Shown one piece after another: positions 36,935-44,707 of a stretch of 45,964 nt of DNA. Positions within the stretch are counted from its first letter, which is position 1. Each line of letters begins with the position of its first letter. Made by a program: the position numbers and the translations under genes. This DNA is from a virus: IMG/VR virus record IMGVR_UViG_3300017928_000004, positions 1 to 45,964 of that record. The stretch is one strand, 5' to 3'. The notes beneath the pieces are model-generated. The model was not told where the DNA came from. It ran no database searches and was given only the letters and a program-made list of their open reading frames with translations.

Positions 36935-37555
36935 CTAGCTGGTGGCTGTTCTCCACGCGACCGAGGCGTTCCATGTCACGCCGGACGAGCTGACCACGAG
37001 GCCGCTGGTGAAGAGGATGTCGTATCTCAGGCTGGACGCCTGGTTGGACGCCGCCGTGGCGCCTGAGAGGCCGAAGCCTGTTATCGCGTTCCCTGCAGCC
37101 CCTGAGAGGGAGTCGTAGACCGTGATGACGCCGCCCGAGCACCAGTTGGTGACGTTGATTGTGTGGAGGAAGCCAGCCCCGCTGTGGATGTTGAAGATTC
37201 CTGCTCCCGAGACGAGTTGGTAGGAGTATCCGACAGGCTGGAAGGCCAAGACGCCAGCGGCTCCGCCTGAGCTGCTGATGACGGTCGCGTTGATTCCCGA
37301 GAGGGCCACCAAGGTCCCTGACTGGTAGGCTGGTAGCGTGAGGACCGTCCCGCCCGATGAGATGATGTTGGTGACAAGCGAACCGCCCGAGATGTTGACG
37401 TTCAGGGCTCCCGAGTAGTGGGTTATCGTGTTGTTGCCCGACGCAGACGCCCCGAGGGCTCCCACGAGGACGACCGGCTGCGGGAAGGCGATGAGTTCCG
37501 CACCTGCGGCCCCCGAGGCAGAAGTGATGAGGCCGCTCGGAATCTGGATTGCCAT
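36935..37555 (-). CDS. Ser-Gly-rich virion protein, short paralogue of the fibre, 206 aa
   Basis: 'GALNVNISGGSLVTNIISSG' and 'LTLPAYQSGTLVALSGINAT' correspond to 'SLNVNISGGVVSASFTPPSP' and 'SPPAYQSGTLVALSGGFAG' of the 460-aa protein at 23993. The C-terminal half ('VSGAGIFNIHSGAGFLHTIN', 'SSLRYDILFTSGLVVSSSGV') is a beta sandwich common in phage tail proteins. It may be an alternative fibre or a decoration protein. Confidence 0.55.
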   Translation of the reverse strand: MAIQIPSGLITSASGAAGAELIAFPQPVVLVGALGASASGNNTITHYSGALNVNISGGSLVTNIISSGGTVLTLPAYQSGTLVALSGINATVISSSGGAAGVLAFQPVGYSYQLVSGAGIFNIHSGAGFLHTINVTNWCSGGVITVYDSLSGAAGNAITGFGLSGATAASNQASSLRYDILFTSGLVVSSSGVTWNASVAWRTATS

Positions 37556-37579
37556 CTAGGCTAGTTCTGATATGCCCTC

Positions 37580-37852
37580 TTGATAAGAATACTTGTCGTG
37601 TCGTCCTCGCCCTCGCCAGCATCGGAACTGAATCCTTTCACGGCGTCAGGGGTCTCCCAGATTGCAGGGCAAGCTACCGTCTATGTGACGATGCCGGGCA
37701 ATTTCTTCAACGTGCCAGTGGACAACCCGGCGAACATCGACCCCGTGCCGGGGCTCCTGTTTGTCGCAGGAAACGTTAGCTTTGGAACCGACCAATTCGG
37801 GAACGTGAGAGCTGTCTCGAAAAACCAAGACGGGAGCACCCCAACTTTATAG
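37580..37852 (+). CDS. Hypothetical protein, 90 aa
   Basis: TTG start MIRILVVSSSPSPASELNPF, then 'GVSQIAGQATVYVTMPGNFF' and 'VPGLLFVAGNVSFGTDQFGN'. Beta-rich and similar in style to the virion proteins. No TATA box was found in the 24 bp upstream, so the start or promoter is uncertain. Confidence 0.45.
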   Translation: MIRILVVSSSPSPASELNPFTASGVSQIAGQATVYVTMPGNFFNVPVDNPANIDPVPGLLFVAGNVSFGTDQFGNVRAVSKNQDGSTPTL

Positions 37853-37877
37853 ACGACTCTACTCCTAGCCTGTGACG

Positions 37878-38006
37878 ATGGACTGCACTTGTGGCAGAGA
37901 AACATATTCCGCTTTCAAGGGATACAGGATGTTCATTTTCTGCATAAGATGTGACGAGACACCCAAGTTCTGCCAGTGTCCATTTGCGGCGCAGAGGTCT
38001 ACCTGA
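37878..38006 (+). CDS. Small zinc-binding protein, 42 aa
   Basis: MDCTCGRETYSAFKGYRMFI, then 'FCIRCDETPKFCQCPFAAQ'. C-x-C, C-x2-C and C-x-C. A GTG two codons upstream is an alternative start. The TGA overlaps the next ATG by one base. Confidence 0.55.
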   Translation: MDCTCGRETYSAFKGYRMFIFCIRCDETPKFCQCPFAAQRST

Positions 38007-38269
38007 TGGTTCTAGCCTGCCGCATCTTCGGCCATAAATGGGATTTTCTCGTCGGGGAGCTGAAGAAGGACAACCGCACCACCACGTTCAGGGCCTGTTC
38101 TCGTTGCCTGCTCCAACAGGATTTGCAGATTCCGTCCCAGTGCGAGGTCTACGGCCACGAGTGGGACATCCTAGCCCAAGACCAGCCCGAGGGGACGCAA
38201 CAGCCGAAAGCTCTGCTGTTCTACTGTAAGAAATGCCATGTGAGGGACAAGGTTCCAATCAAGGCTTAG
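38006..38269 (+). CDS. DUF1660-like zinc protein, 87 aa
   Basis: 'MVLACRIFGHKWDFLVGELK' and 'FRACSRCLLQQD', then 'QCEVYGHEWDILAQD' and 'FYCKKCHVRDK'. Two units of C...GH(K/E)W with CxxC resemble the phage 'C..FGHxW' small zinc family, here duplicated. The start at 38006 overlaps the stop of the previous gene. Confidence 0.6.
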   Translation: MVLACRIFGHKWDFLVGELKKDNRTTTFRACSRCLLQQDLQIPSQCEVYGHEWDILAQDQPEGTQQPKALLFYCKKCHVRDKVPIKA

Positions 38270-38313
38270 TTTCAGAGTGGTCTCCCTAGTGGGCAGACTG
38301 ATTATGCGGTTGG

Positions 38314-38321
38314 TTTAATAT
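38314..38321 (+). promoter_or_regulatory. TATA box of the HNH gene
   Basis: TTTAATAT lies 23-30 nt before the ATG at 38344, consistent with a leaderless archaeal transcript. Confidence 0.5.
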
Positions 38322-38343
38322 CCTGATTGATGCCTGACGCGGT

Positions 38344-38775
38344 ATGCCACGACCACGCGGCGGTCCCAATGGGACATATCTGACTCCTGAGAAGAAACGG
38401 AATTACTGGTATCAATGGGCGGCGAAGAATCAGGAGCATCTCAAGGACTACCAGCGCACACCAGAGTATCGAGCGGCTCGGAACGCGGGGATGAAGACTT
38501 GGTATGCAAAGACGAAAGCCAGAATCTACACGGGGAAGATTTGTGTTTGTTGCGGAGCAACGCCTGTCGAGCTAGACCACGTAGCGCCGTCTCCTCTCCC
38601 GCGATGGGACAGGAACTCGCAACTCACGATGCGTCAGTATCTCGGGAATCCTAGCAATTTCCAGTTCCTCTGCCGACCCTGCAACACCGCCAAGCGGGGA
38701 GGCCACACCTGCGTCCGACACCACAAGTATCTCGGCATCTGGAATCATCTTCCGAATCTGACTGACCTCGGTTAG
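38344..38775 (+). CDS. HNH endonuclease, 143 aa
   Basis: Basic N-terminal arm 'GTYLTPEKKRNYWYQWAAKN', then the core 'GKICVCCGATPVELDHVAPS' and 'SNFQFLCRPCNTAKRGGHTC': CxxC, D-H and CxxCN. It sits directly upstream of the portal gene with its own TATA box, as expected for a free-standing homing enzyme targeting a virion gene. Confidence 0.85.
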   Translation: MPRPRGGPNGTYLTPEKKRNYWYQWAAKNQEHLKDYQRTPEYRAARNAGMKTWYAKTKARIYTGKICVCCGATPVELDHVAPSPLPRWDRNSQLTMRQYLGNPSNFQFLCRPCNTAKRGGHTCVRHHKYLGIWNHLPNLTDLG

Positions 38776-38810
38776 TTCCTTAATGCTGTCGGGAACCCCA
38801 TTCTCTGCAC

Positions 38811-40673
38811 TTGGCTCAATCGAGATGGGTGGCCCGCAATCTTGATTCCGACACTGTGAGCAAGATTGCACCCGATACTTGGGTGCTTTGGACGGAAACC
38901 ACTGAATATTACAGGGGCTGGGGCTATCGTGGAGGAACCAAGCCGCCCGAAACAGGGCAGCTAATGGTGGCCAGTCCCTATATTGACTGGTTCAACCTGA
39001 CGTGGGGGCTCGCTCCGAACGCGGACATGCCGAAGTGGCGCTACATGTTCCGCGCCCGACCCGAAATCCGGCAGGGGATTGATTTGATGACTATCCTCGC
39101 GGTCGGCAAAGGTTTCACCATCACATGCGAGAAGAACAAGGAAATCGAGGCTTACGCTAACCAGCTAGTGAACCATCTTGGGATGAGGGACGTTCTCCAG
39201 ATGGCGGTCTCGGACATGCTGGTCTATGGGCAAGCGTGGTTCGAGAAGATTCGGACTACAGCCTCTGAGAAGCAAGAGTATGAAGAGTTGGAACTTGCGC
39301 CCATCGAGAAGAGGGTTGAGGCTGGGGCGATTCCCAAGCCGACGCTGGGCAGGGAGTGGATGTATTCAGACTTCGATTTCAGCGAGGGCGACAGCATCGA
39401 CAAGGTGAAGGACACCATCGAGGCTTACAACAAGGACATGCGCTCGATGGACAGGTGGATGGCGCAGAACGGCGGCGAACTGGTCCGGGTGTTCGCCAAG
39501 ATGAAGCAGGACTATCATTCGTTCCTTGCGAAAGCCGAGTCCGCCGTCAGGAAACGGTGGAGGGCGCAGCAGAGCATGGGGCAGATTCCGCCGAAGGGCA
39601 TGGGCGTGACCCCGCAGCAAGGCACGACAGGCGCCCCCGTGGTGATGGGGAGCATGGACGAGATGAGGGCCGGACTTGACAGGCCCGAGGCCGGGGAACT
39701 CGTGGAGCTAAAGCCCATCGACCCCATGTGGATGAGGGTCAACCGCGATGCGTTCAACAACACCATAGGCTACGTCCAGTGGGGATTGACCCCGATTCCG
39801 CAGGGGATACTCCCCGACAGGCTGGTCTACCTGAAGTGGATGCCGAAGTCGTGGGCCTACGAGAACGCGTATGGCACGTCGTTGTTGATGCCTGTCCAGA
39901 GGCATGTTTCACTTCTGATTCAGGCCGAGGAGGACATGAAGGTCTTCTGGCACCAGTATGCGAAGCCGATGCTCGTGGTGAGAGGCGGGACCGAGGAGAA
40001 GCCCTATCCTGTCCCTGCGCTCCAGAACCTGCAGTCCAAGTTCGCCGCTAGGCAACCGAACACTGATGCTGTCGTGCCGGGTGATGTCACCGTGGAGATG
40101 GTCCAGTCGGGGACTCGGAACACAGCTACCACGTTCGACGTGTGGGCCAAGTATCTCCGCGAGAAAATCTACGAGACCCTTGGTGTTCCTGACGTGCTGA
40201 TGAACCTGCCAGGGGAGATGACTAGGGCAACCTCTGACGTGACCCTGCAAGCCTTCGTTGCGAAGGAGAGGATGATACAGGACATGATTGGGGAGCAGTT
40301 CTTGAAGCAGGTCATAGAGCCCGAGATTCGGAGGCACTTCGCTGGGAGGTTCAACCCCGAGGACATGCCCATCGTGAAGATAATGTGGCCGCCCATACTG
40401 ACGGAGGACAGGAACAAGATTGCGGACAGGGTCGTGAAGACGGTCGGCAGGCCGATAGAGACGGTGAACGAGGGAAGGGCCGAGATTGGAGTTGAGCCGC
40501 TGCCTGACGCCAAATACGACATAATCCCTGATGCCCCCGCTACGGGGATGGGGCCGAACATGGCTCCCTCGAAGAACCCTGAGCAGAGCGAGTCCACGCG
40601 AACAGGTGCTGGCGAGGAGATGGCCTCGAAACTTGATAAGGGCAACAGCGACGCTGATGGCCCTGTCAGATAG
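38811..40673 (+). CDS. Portal protein, 620 aa
   Basis: Starts with TTG: MAQSRWVARNLDSDTVSKIA. 'KWRYMFRARPEIRQGIDLMT' and 'VLQMAVSDMLVYGQAWFEKI' are the wing/stem start of portals. 'MWMRVNRDAFNNTIGYVQWG' and 'VYLKWMPKSWAYENAYGTSL' continue it, and 'TLGVPDVLMNLPGEMTRATS' with 'FVAKERMIQDMIGEQFLKQV' are the conserved stem and clip end. The dodecameric ring at one capsid vertex would dock the split terminase. The C-terminal tail is disordered. It has a larger middle insert than HK97 portals (about residues 175-300). Confidence 0.85.
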   Translation: MAQSRWVARNLDSDTVSKIAPDTWVLWTETTEYYRGWGYRGGTKPPETGQLMVASPYIDWFNLTWGLAPNADMPKWRYMFRARPEIRQGIDLMTILAVGKGFTITCEKNKEIEAYANQLVNHLGMRDVLQMAVSDMLVYGQAWFEKIRTTASEKQEYEELELAPIEKRVEAGAIPKPTLGREWMYSDFDFSEGDSIDKVKDTIEAYNKDMRSMDRWMAQNGGELVRVFAKMKQDYHSFLAKAESAVRKRWRAQQSMGQIPPKGMGVTPQQGTTGAPVVMGSMDEMRAGLDRPEAGELVELKPIDPMWMRVNRDAFNNTIGYVQWGLTPIPQGILPDRLVYLKWMPKSWAYENAYGTSLLMPVQRHVSLLIQAEEDMKVFWHQYAKPMLVVRGGTEEKPYPVPALQNLQSKFAARQPNTDAVVPGDVTVEMVQSGTRNTATTFDVWAKYLREKIYETLGVPDVLMNLPGEMTRATSDVTLQAFVAKERMIQDMIGEQFLKQVIEPEIRRHFAGRFNPEDMPIVKIMWPPILTEDRNKIADRVVKTVGRPIETVNEGRAEIGVEPLPDAKYDIIPDAPATGMGPNMAPSKNPEQSESTRTGAGEEMASKLDKGNSDADGPVR

Positions 40674-41063
40674 TTGAGCTACGAGAAACTTCGGAAGATG
40701 GGCGTTCTAGCGGTCAATCCGAACTCGGTGGGCCATCCAGACCCCCGATTCCACGGTGTCCAGACCACGCACCCCGCCAAGTTGGTCTCCAACACGAAGT
40801 CTGACATGGCCCTGCTCGACCTCTACAGCAAGGGAGCGTTCAAGTTCGAGGATACTGGCAAGGTCTGTGCCGAGTGCGTCAACTACTACCCCGACCCCAA
40901 CTTGGGCAAGGGGAACGGCAGATGCCGTGCTAGAGGGTTCATGCGCGTTAGTGAAGATACTCCTGCCGACCACCGCAAGAGCTGGACTAAAGATGGCGTG
41001 ACGTTCAAGGATTTCCCAGAGTGCCCCCTGTTCACAGAACGCTCGCGGCTGTCGAGACGATGA
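40674..41063 (+). CDS. Hypothetical Cys-containing protein, 129 aa
   Basis: The TTG start follows the portal TAG directly: MSYEKLRKMGVLAVNPNSVG. It contains 'GKVCAECVNYYPDPNLGKGN' and 'GRCRARGFMRVSEDTP', then 'FPECPLFTERS', giving C-x2-C ... C ... C, a metal site of iron-sulfur or zinc type. It sits behind the portal gene, but the role is unknown. Confidence 0.6.
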   Translation: MSYEKLRKMGVLAVNPNSVGHPDPRFHGVQTTHPAKLVSNTKSDMALLDLYSKGAFKFEDTGKVCAECVNYYPDPNLGKGNGRCRARGFMRVSEDTPADHRKSWTKDGVTFKDFPECPLFTERSRLSRR

Positions 41064-41188
41064 ACTGCCCTCGTGACGGCACCGAACTCAAGGAGCAGGC
41101 CGACTCCGCGCTGGACAAGGCCCTGATGCGCCTCCGATGCTCCAAGTGTCAGGGGACGTGGATTGAGCCGAGGCCCTACGGCAGATGA
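41060..41188 (+). CDS. Small zinc-ribbon protein, 42 aa
   Basis: MNCPRDGTELKEQADSALDK, then 'LRCSKCQGTWIEPRPYG'. C-x2-R-D and CSKC resemble the 'zf-TFIIB'-like mini ribbon (MxCPxDGxxL ... CxxCxGxW). ATGA overlaps on both sides. Confidence 0.65.
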   Translation: MNCPRDGTELKEQADSALDKALMRLRCSKCQGTWIEPRPYGR

Positions 41189-41415
41189 GCGAACAAGCAA
41201 AGAAGGCTTACGCGGCTGACCACCTGATTTGGAAACTGAGGAATCGAACCGTAATAGCGGGACGTACGACGAAGTGCCCTACCTGTCTTGAAAACGCTTG
41301 CACTACCCCATTCTCTGAGCATAAGTTCGGGCGAGACCCTCAAGGGAATGAGGGAGCCAAGATGAACTGTCCTAACTGCCCGTGTGAGGAATACTTAGAG
41401 ACAGAAGAACCATGA
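41185..41415 (+). CDS. Small Cys-rich protein, 76 aa
   Basis: MSEQAKKAYAADHLIWKLRN, then 'TKCPTCLENACTTPFSEHKF' and 'MNCPNCPCEEYLET'. Three Cys pairs and a His could hold two zinc ions. ATGA links it to the dehydratase gene downstream. Confidence 0.6.
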   Translation: MSEQAKKAYAADHLIWKLRNRTVIAGRTTKCPTCLENACTTPFSEHKFGRDPQGNEGAKMNCPNCPCEEYLETEEP

Positions 41416-42338
41416 AGGCTCTCATCACGGGTTGCACAGGTCAGGACGGCTCATATCTTGCCGAGTTGCTTCTCAAGAAGGGCTACGAAGTCCACGCTTT
41501 CATCCGCAGGTTCGAGTCCACCAAGAACATCGCCCCGATTCTCCCTCAGTTGAACGTCCACGATGTCGATTTGCTCGATTTCCCCTCCATGCTCGCGGCC
41601 ATCCAGTCGGTGAAGCCTGACGAGGTCTACCACTTGGCTAGTCAGTCCTTCGTGGGCTCGTCCTTCGATTCCCCAGTCCACACGGGCGAGGTCACGGGCA
41701 TGGGGACGCTTCGCTTGCTGGAGGCCATCAGGATGTCGGGGGTCAAGCCACGGATTTACAACGCGGCGACCTCGGAGATGTATGGCGGCGGCGAGAACCT
41801 CGACGAGTCCACTCCTTTTGCTCCCAAGTCGCCCTACGGGTCGGCCAAGCTGTTCTCCTACTGGCTCTGCCGCAACTACCGCGAGTCGTATGGGCTCTAT
41901 GTCTCGAATGGGATACTCTTCAATCACGAATCAATCAGGCGAGGGTCGGAGTTCGTCACCAAGAGGATTGCCGAAGGCGTGGCTAGAATCAAGCGCGGCG
42001 AGTCGAACTTCGTGACGCTGGGGAACCTGACGGCCAAGCGTGACTGGGGCTGGGCTCCCGAGTATGTGGCTGGCATGGTCGAGATGCTGAAACTGGACGA
42101 GCCGACCGACATGGTGCTGGCGACTGGGGAGGCTCACTCCGTCAGGGAGTTCGCAACCGAGGCGTTCAAGGCCGCTGGCATCCCCTACCGTGTGCTGGTC
42201 GATTCTTCCCTGATGCGCCCCAACGACATCCAAGTCCTGTCGGGGAACCCTGCGAAGGCGCGGAGGCTCATCGGATGGGAGCCGAAGGTCAGGTTTACGG
42301 ACATCGTTCAGAAAATGGTCGCTCACGAACTGGAATAG
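41412..42338 (+). CDS. gmd: GDP-mannose 4,6-dehydratase, 308 aa
   Basis: Extended short-chain dehydrogenase. NADP site 'MKALITGCTGQDGSYLAELL' (G-x2-G-x2-G), 'YHLASQSFVGSSFDSPVHTG', catalytic 'ATSEMYGGG' (Thr-Ser-Glu) and 'SPYGSAKLFSYWLCRNYRES' (Y-x3-K), then 'GILFNHESIRRGSEFVTKRI' and 'GNLTAKRDWGWAPEYVAGMV'. These are diagnostic of GMD rather than UDP- or dTDP-sugar enzymes. It converts GDP-mannose to GDP-4-keto-6-deoxymannose, the precursor of perosamine, rhamnose or fucose. Slightly short (usual about 340-370 aa). Confidence 0.9.
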   Translation: MKALITGCTGQDGSYLAELLLKKGYEVHAFIRRFESTKNIAPILPQLNVHDVDLLDFPSMLAAIQSVKPDEVYHLASQSFVGSSFDSPVHTGEVTGMGTLRLLEAIRMSGVKPRIYNAATSEMYGGGENLDESTPFAPKSPYGSAKLFSYWLCRNYRESYGLYVSNGILFNHESIRRGSEFVTKRIAEGVARIKRGESNFVTLGNLTAKRDWGWAPEYVAGMVEMLKLDEPTDMVLATGEAHSVREFATEAFKAAGIPYRVLVDSSLMRPNDIQVLSGNPAKARRLIGWEPKVRFTDIVQKMVAHELE

Positions 42339-42364
42339 TTTCACGCTACTCTCCTACAATAACA

Positions 42365-42372
42365 CTTAAGTA
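42365..42372 (+). promoter_or_regulatory. TATA box of the ribbon-helix-helix gene
   Basis: CTTAAGTA lies 24-31 nt before the ATG at 42396, suggesting a leaderless transcript for the small regulator and the genes behind it. Confidence 0.5.
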
Positions 42373-42395
42373 AGCCCACTCTGCTACTCGTAGGC

Positions 42396-42527
42396 ATGGC
42401 AACGACAGTGACCTCGATGAAGGTGGACGACGAGGTTTGGAAGAGAGCCAAGAAGAAGGCCATCGACGAGGGGATTTCTTTACAGCAACTCGTGGATGAG
42501 GCTCTAAGAGCGAGGCTGACGAAGTGA
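42396..42527 (+). CDS. Ribbon-helix-helix protein, 43 aa
   Basis: MATTVTSMKVDDEVWKRAKK, then 'KAIDEGISLQQLVDEALRA'. The strand 'TSMKVDDEVWKRAKKKA' and two helices match CopG/Arc-type DNA-binding proteins. Its TGA overlaps the next ATG (TGATG). Probably regulates its own operon. Confidence 0.7.
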   Translation: MATTVTSMKVDDEVWKRAKKKAIDEGISLQQLVDEALRARLTK

Positions 42528-42661
42528 TGCCAATCTTCACCTACAAGGCGACAATCGTAGTGACTACGCGGGGGCAGCAACCGACAGTAGAAGGGTTCGC
42601 TGAGTTTCTGAGAGCCAAAACCAACAACTATGTCAGAGAAATCGAGGTAATGGAACTGTGA
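42527..42661 (+). CDS. Small hypothetical protein, 44 aa
   Basis: MPIFTYKATIVVTTRGQQPT, then 'VEGFAEFLRAKTNNYVREIE'. Strand-helix-strand. The stop overlaps the OB-fold GTG start (GTGA). Function unknown. Confidence 0.5.
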   Translation: MPIFTYKATIVVTTRGQQPTVEGFAEFLRAKTNNYVREIEVMEL

Positions 42662-43197
42662 ACATCCGCGACCTGCGCGACGGGATGCGGAAGGTGGATG
42701 TGGAGGGCGAGATTACCGAGGTCGGCGAACCGCGCCATGTAAACCTCAGAGACGGCGGCGAGGCAAGGACGGCCACAGTCGTAATCAAGGACTCTACGGG
42801 TTCTATCGACCTGACCCTGTGGGACGACAAGATTGACGAGGTGATGGTCGGCTTCAAAGTCAGAATCAGCAACGCCTACACCAAGTCCTACCGAGGCAAG
42901 TTGAGCGTGGACATCGGCAAGTATGGCAAGCTGGAAGTCCTCGAAGCGCAGACCAAGAAGGAGACACCCAAGGAGACCCACAGCACTCCCTTCGAGCCAG
43001 TCAAGGGGAACGCGCCTCTCACACACTACTACGCCAACGTCAAGGAGGTCCGCGAGTGCAACATGACGCAGGCCAACGACCTCATCGCGCAGGGCTGGAC
43101 GTGGGAGGGCACCAAGGAGAGGGCATCTGACGAGGTCAAGGACGGAGCCGTGATTCATAATCATGGGTTTGTCTACATCGTCTCTCGTCGCTTCTAG
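42658..43197 (+). CDS. RPA-type OB-fold protein, 179 aa
   Basis: N-terminal OB fold of the archaeal RPA/SSB type: 'IRDLRDGMRKVDVEGEITEV', 'RTATVVIKDSTGSIDLTLWD' and 'DKIDEVMVGFKVRISNAYTK' with 'YRGKLSVDIGKYGKLEVLE'. The C-terminal 70 residues are an unrecognised helical domain. It probably binds single-stranded DNA during replication or recombination, and it is the only replication-like protein in the window. GTG start by GTGA overlap. Confidence 0.75.
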   Translation: MNIRDLRDGMRKVDVEGEITEVGEPRHVNLRDGGEARTATVVIKDSTGSIDLTLWDDKIDEVMVGFKVRISNAYTKSYRGKLSVDIGKYGKLEVLEAQTKKETPKETHSTPFEPVKGNAPLTHYYANVKEVRECNMTQANDLIAQGWTWEGTKERASDEVKDGAVIHNHGFVYIVSRRF

Positions 43198-44374
43198 GGG
43201 TGATTGCAGGGTCTGCAAAGGCCCTCTTTCGCTTCTTTTCGACTTGGGCTATCAGGAGGTCATCAACTTGGGCGACCGCGAACCCCTGAAGGCCCCTCTC
43301 ACTGTGATGCGCTGTCAGTCGTGCAACTTAGTCCAGCTTGATTCGACCGTCAGCAAGGACTACCTGTTCAGGTCAGGCTACAATTACAGGAGTGGGGCTA
43401 CCCAGACTATGAGGAGTCACCTGAAAGGGATTGTGGAGGATGTAATGAAACGCGCTCCGTGGAAGAGACAGCAAATCGTTGTAGACATCGGAAGCAACGA
43501 TAATACGCTGTTAGGATTCTATCCCAACGAAGCAATCAAAATCGGATTCGACCCTGCTGGACTACAGCCCGACCCCATGATACCCCACATCACCGTCGAG
43601 AAGGATTTCTTTTCTGCCGACAGGTTTGAACAAGTCATGGCCGACTTCTGGCCTGATGAGGAGAGGCAAGCAAGCGTCATAACCTGTCTCAGCGTCTTTT
43701 ACGACCTCGACGACCCCGACGCCTTCCTAGCGGATGTCAAGAAGGTGCTGGCCCCTGACGGGCTGTTCGTGCTCCAAGTCAACGATTTGGCTCAGACGCT
43801 CAGGAACAACGCGGTAGGCGACTTCGTGCATGAACATCTCACCTATTGGACTCTTGAGACGCTCCAGAGGGTTCTCAGGGACAACGACTTTGGCGTAGAG
43901 GACTACAAGTTGGGCCCCATCAACGGAGGCAGCGTCGTGGTCTATGCTCGGCACCTGACGAGGAAGAACGATGTCCCTTGGGCTCCCGGCGAGGACGAGT
44001 TGGACTTCTCAGGGTTCTACGACAGGGTGATGAACGCGGCCATCCGGACAAGGGCTTACACGCTCGGCAAGGTCGTGGACGTTCTGGGAGCCTCGACTCG
44101 TGGCGCGACCTTCATCCAGCTTGCGAACATCCAGGGGCGGTTCTGCGTCGAGAGAGACGATTCCAAGATTGGCAAGACCTACCTCGGCATGCCCATAGTC
44201 TCCGAGAGCCTCTCGTTCGCCAATCCCCCTGAGTGCAAGGTCGCCATGATTGGATGGTTCAAGGACGAGATGCTGGCGCGCGAGAAAGCGTTCTTGGATG
44301 GTGGAGGGACTGTCATCCTGCCCCTGCCGGAGCCAAGGTTGATTACGAAGGATGGGGAGAGGCCATTACCATGA
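43163..44374 (+). CDS. Sugar C-methyltransferase-like protein, 403 aa
   Basis: TylC3/NovU-like architecture. The N-terminal zinc domain has 'DCRVCKGPLSLLFDLG' and 'MRCQSCNLVQLDSTVSKDYL'. The Rossmann methyltransferase has 'QIVVDIGSNDNTLLGFYPNE' (SAM motif I; the family usually reads GSNDGTLL), 'FVHEHLTYWTLETLQRVL' with the Glu-His pair used in catalysis, and 'LGPINGGSVVVYARH'. The C-terminal domain 'VLGASTRGATFIQLANI' is family-typical. It would C-methylate a 4-keto nucleotide sugar. Its start overlaps the OB-fold gene by 35 nt. Confidence 0.8.
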   Translation: MGLSTSSLVASRGDCRVCKGPLSLLFDLGYQEVINLGDREPLKAPLTVMRCQSCNLVQLDSTVSKDYLFRSGYNYRSGATQTMRSHLKGIVEDVMKRAPWKRQQIVVDIGSNDNTLLGFYPNEAIKIGFDPAGLQPDPMIPHITVEKDFFSADRFEQVMADFWPDEERQASVITCLSVFYDLDDPDAFLADVKKVLAPDGLFVLQVNDLAQTLRNNAVGDFVHEHLTYWTLETLQRVLRDNDFGVEDYKLGPINGGSVVVYARHLTRKNDVPWAPGEDELDFSGFYDRVMNAAIRTRAYTLGKVVDVLGASTRGATFIQLANIQGRFCVERDDSKIGKTYLGMPIVSESLSFANPPECKVAMIGWFKDEMLAREKAFLDGGGTVILPLPEPRLITKDGERPLP

Positions 44375-44454
44375 AGCGCGACTCAATCCCTGATGAACTG
44401 GCCTTCTGCCCTCATGGGAAGCTGTGGGGCGAGTGCTGGGAGTGCCCGCCATGA
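44371..44454 (+). CDS. Tiny Cys/His peptide, 27 aa
   Basis: MKRDSIPDELAFCPHGKLWG, then 'ECWECPP'. C-x2-H and CWEC could bind one zinc. ATGA overlap with the methyltransferase. It is followed by another ATGA-linked frame of only 12 codons (44451-44489). Confidence 0.4.
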   Translation: MKRDSIPDELAFCPHGKLWGECWECPP

Positions 44455-44485
44455 CGACCTCAGCCAAGCAGACGGGGAGCCAGAG

Positions 44486-44707
44486 ATGAGCCCACTAAAG
44501 GTTGAATCCCTTGGCACACTGAAAGACTATGTCACCGACTTCCCTCAAGTGCCCGTCTTCTACCGCAGACAGGACTCCATCTTCGAGGTCTCGGCTGGCA
44601 AGGTCGCGTGGGAGGGCGAGTCGGACGACGAGCTTGAGAAGTGGCTCAAGGAGAAGGGGGCGAAGCGGATTAGCGGCTGGGTGGAGCTGTCCGAGCTGTT
44701 CGCCTAG
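44486..44707 (+). CDS. Hypothetical protein, 73 aa
   Basis: MSPLKVESLGTLKDYVTDFP, then 'SIFEVSAGKVAWEGESDDEL' and 'EKWLKEKGAKRISGWVELSE'. Alpha/beta, acidic. Start fixed by an ATGA overlap with the 12-codon frame upstream. No family recognised. Confidence 0.5.
   Translation: MSPLKVESLGTLKDYVTDFPQVPVFYRRQDSIFEVSAGKVAWEGESDDELEKWLKEKGAKRISGWVELSELFA

Noticed and set aside
37562-37700. Minus-strand frame ending KRAYQN, like the protease end KRAYQ
   Set aside because: The resemblance is only six residues. The frame has no standard start beyond a 24-codon stub and is broken by TAG, while the plus-strand frame has better codon use.
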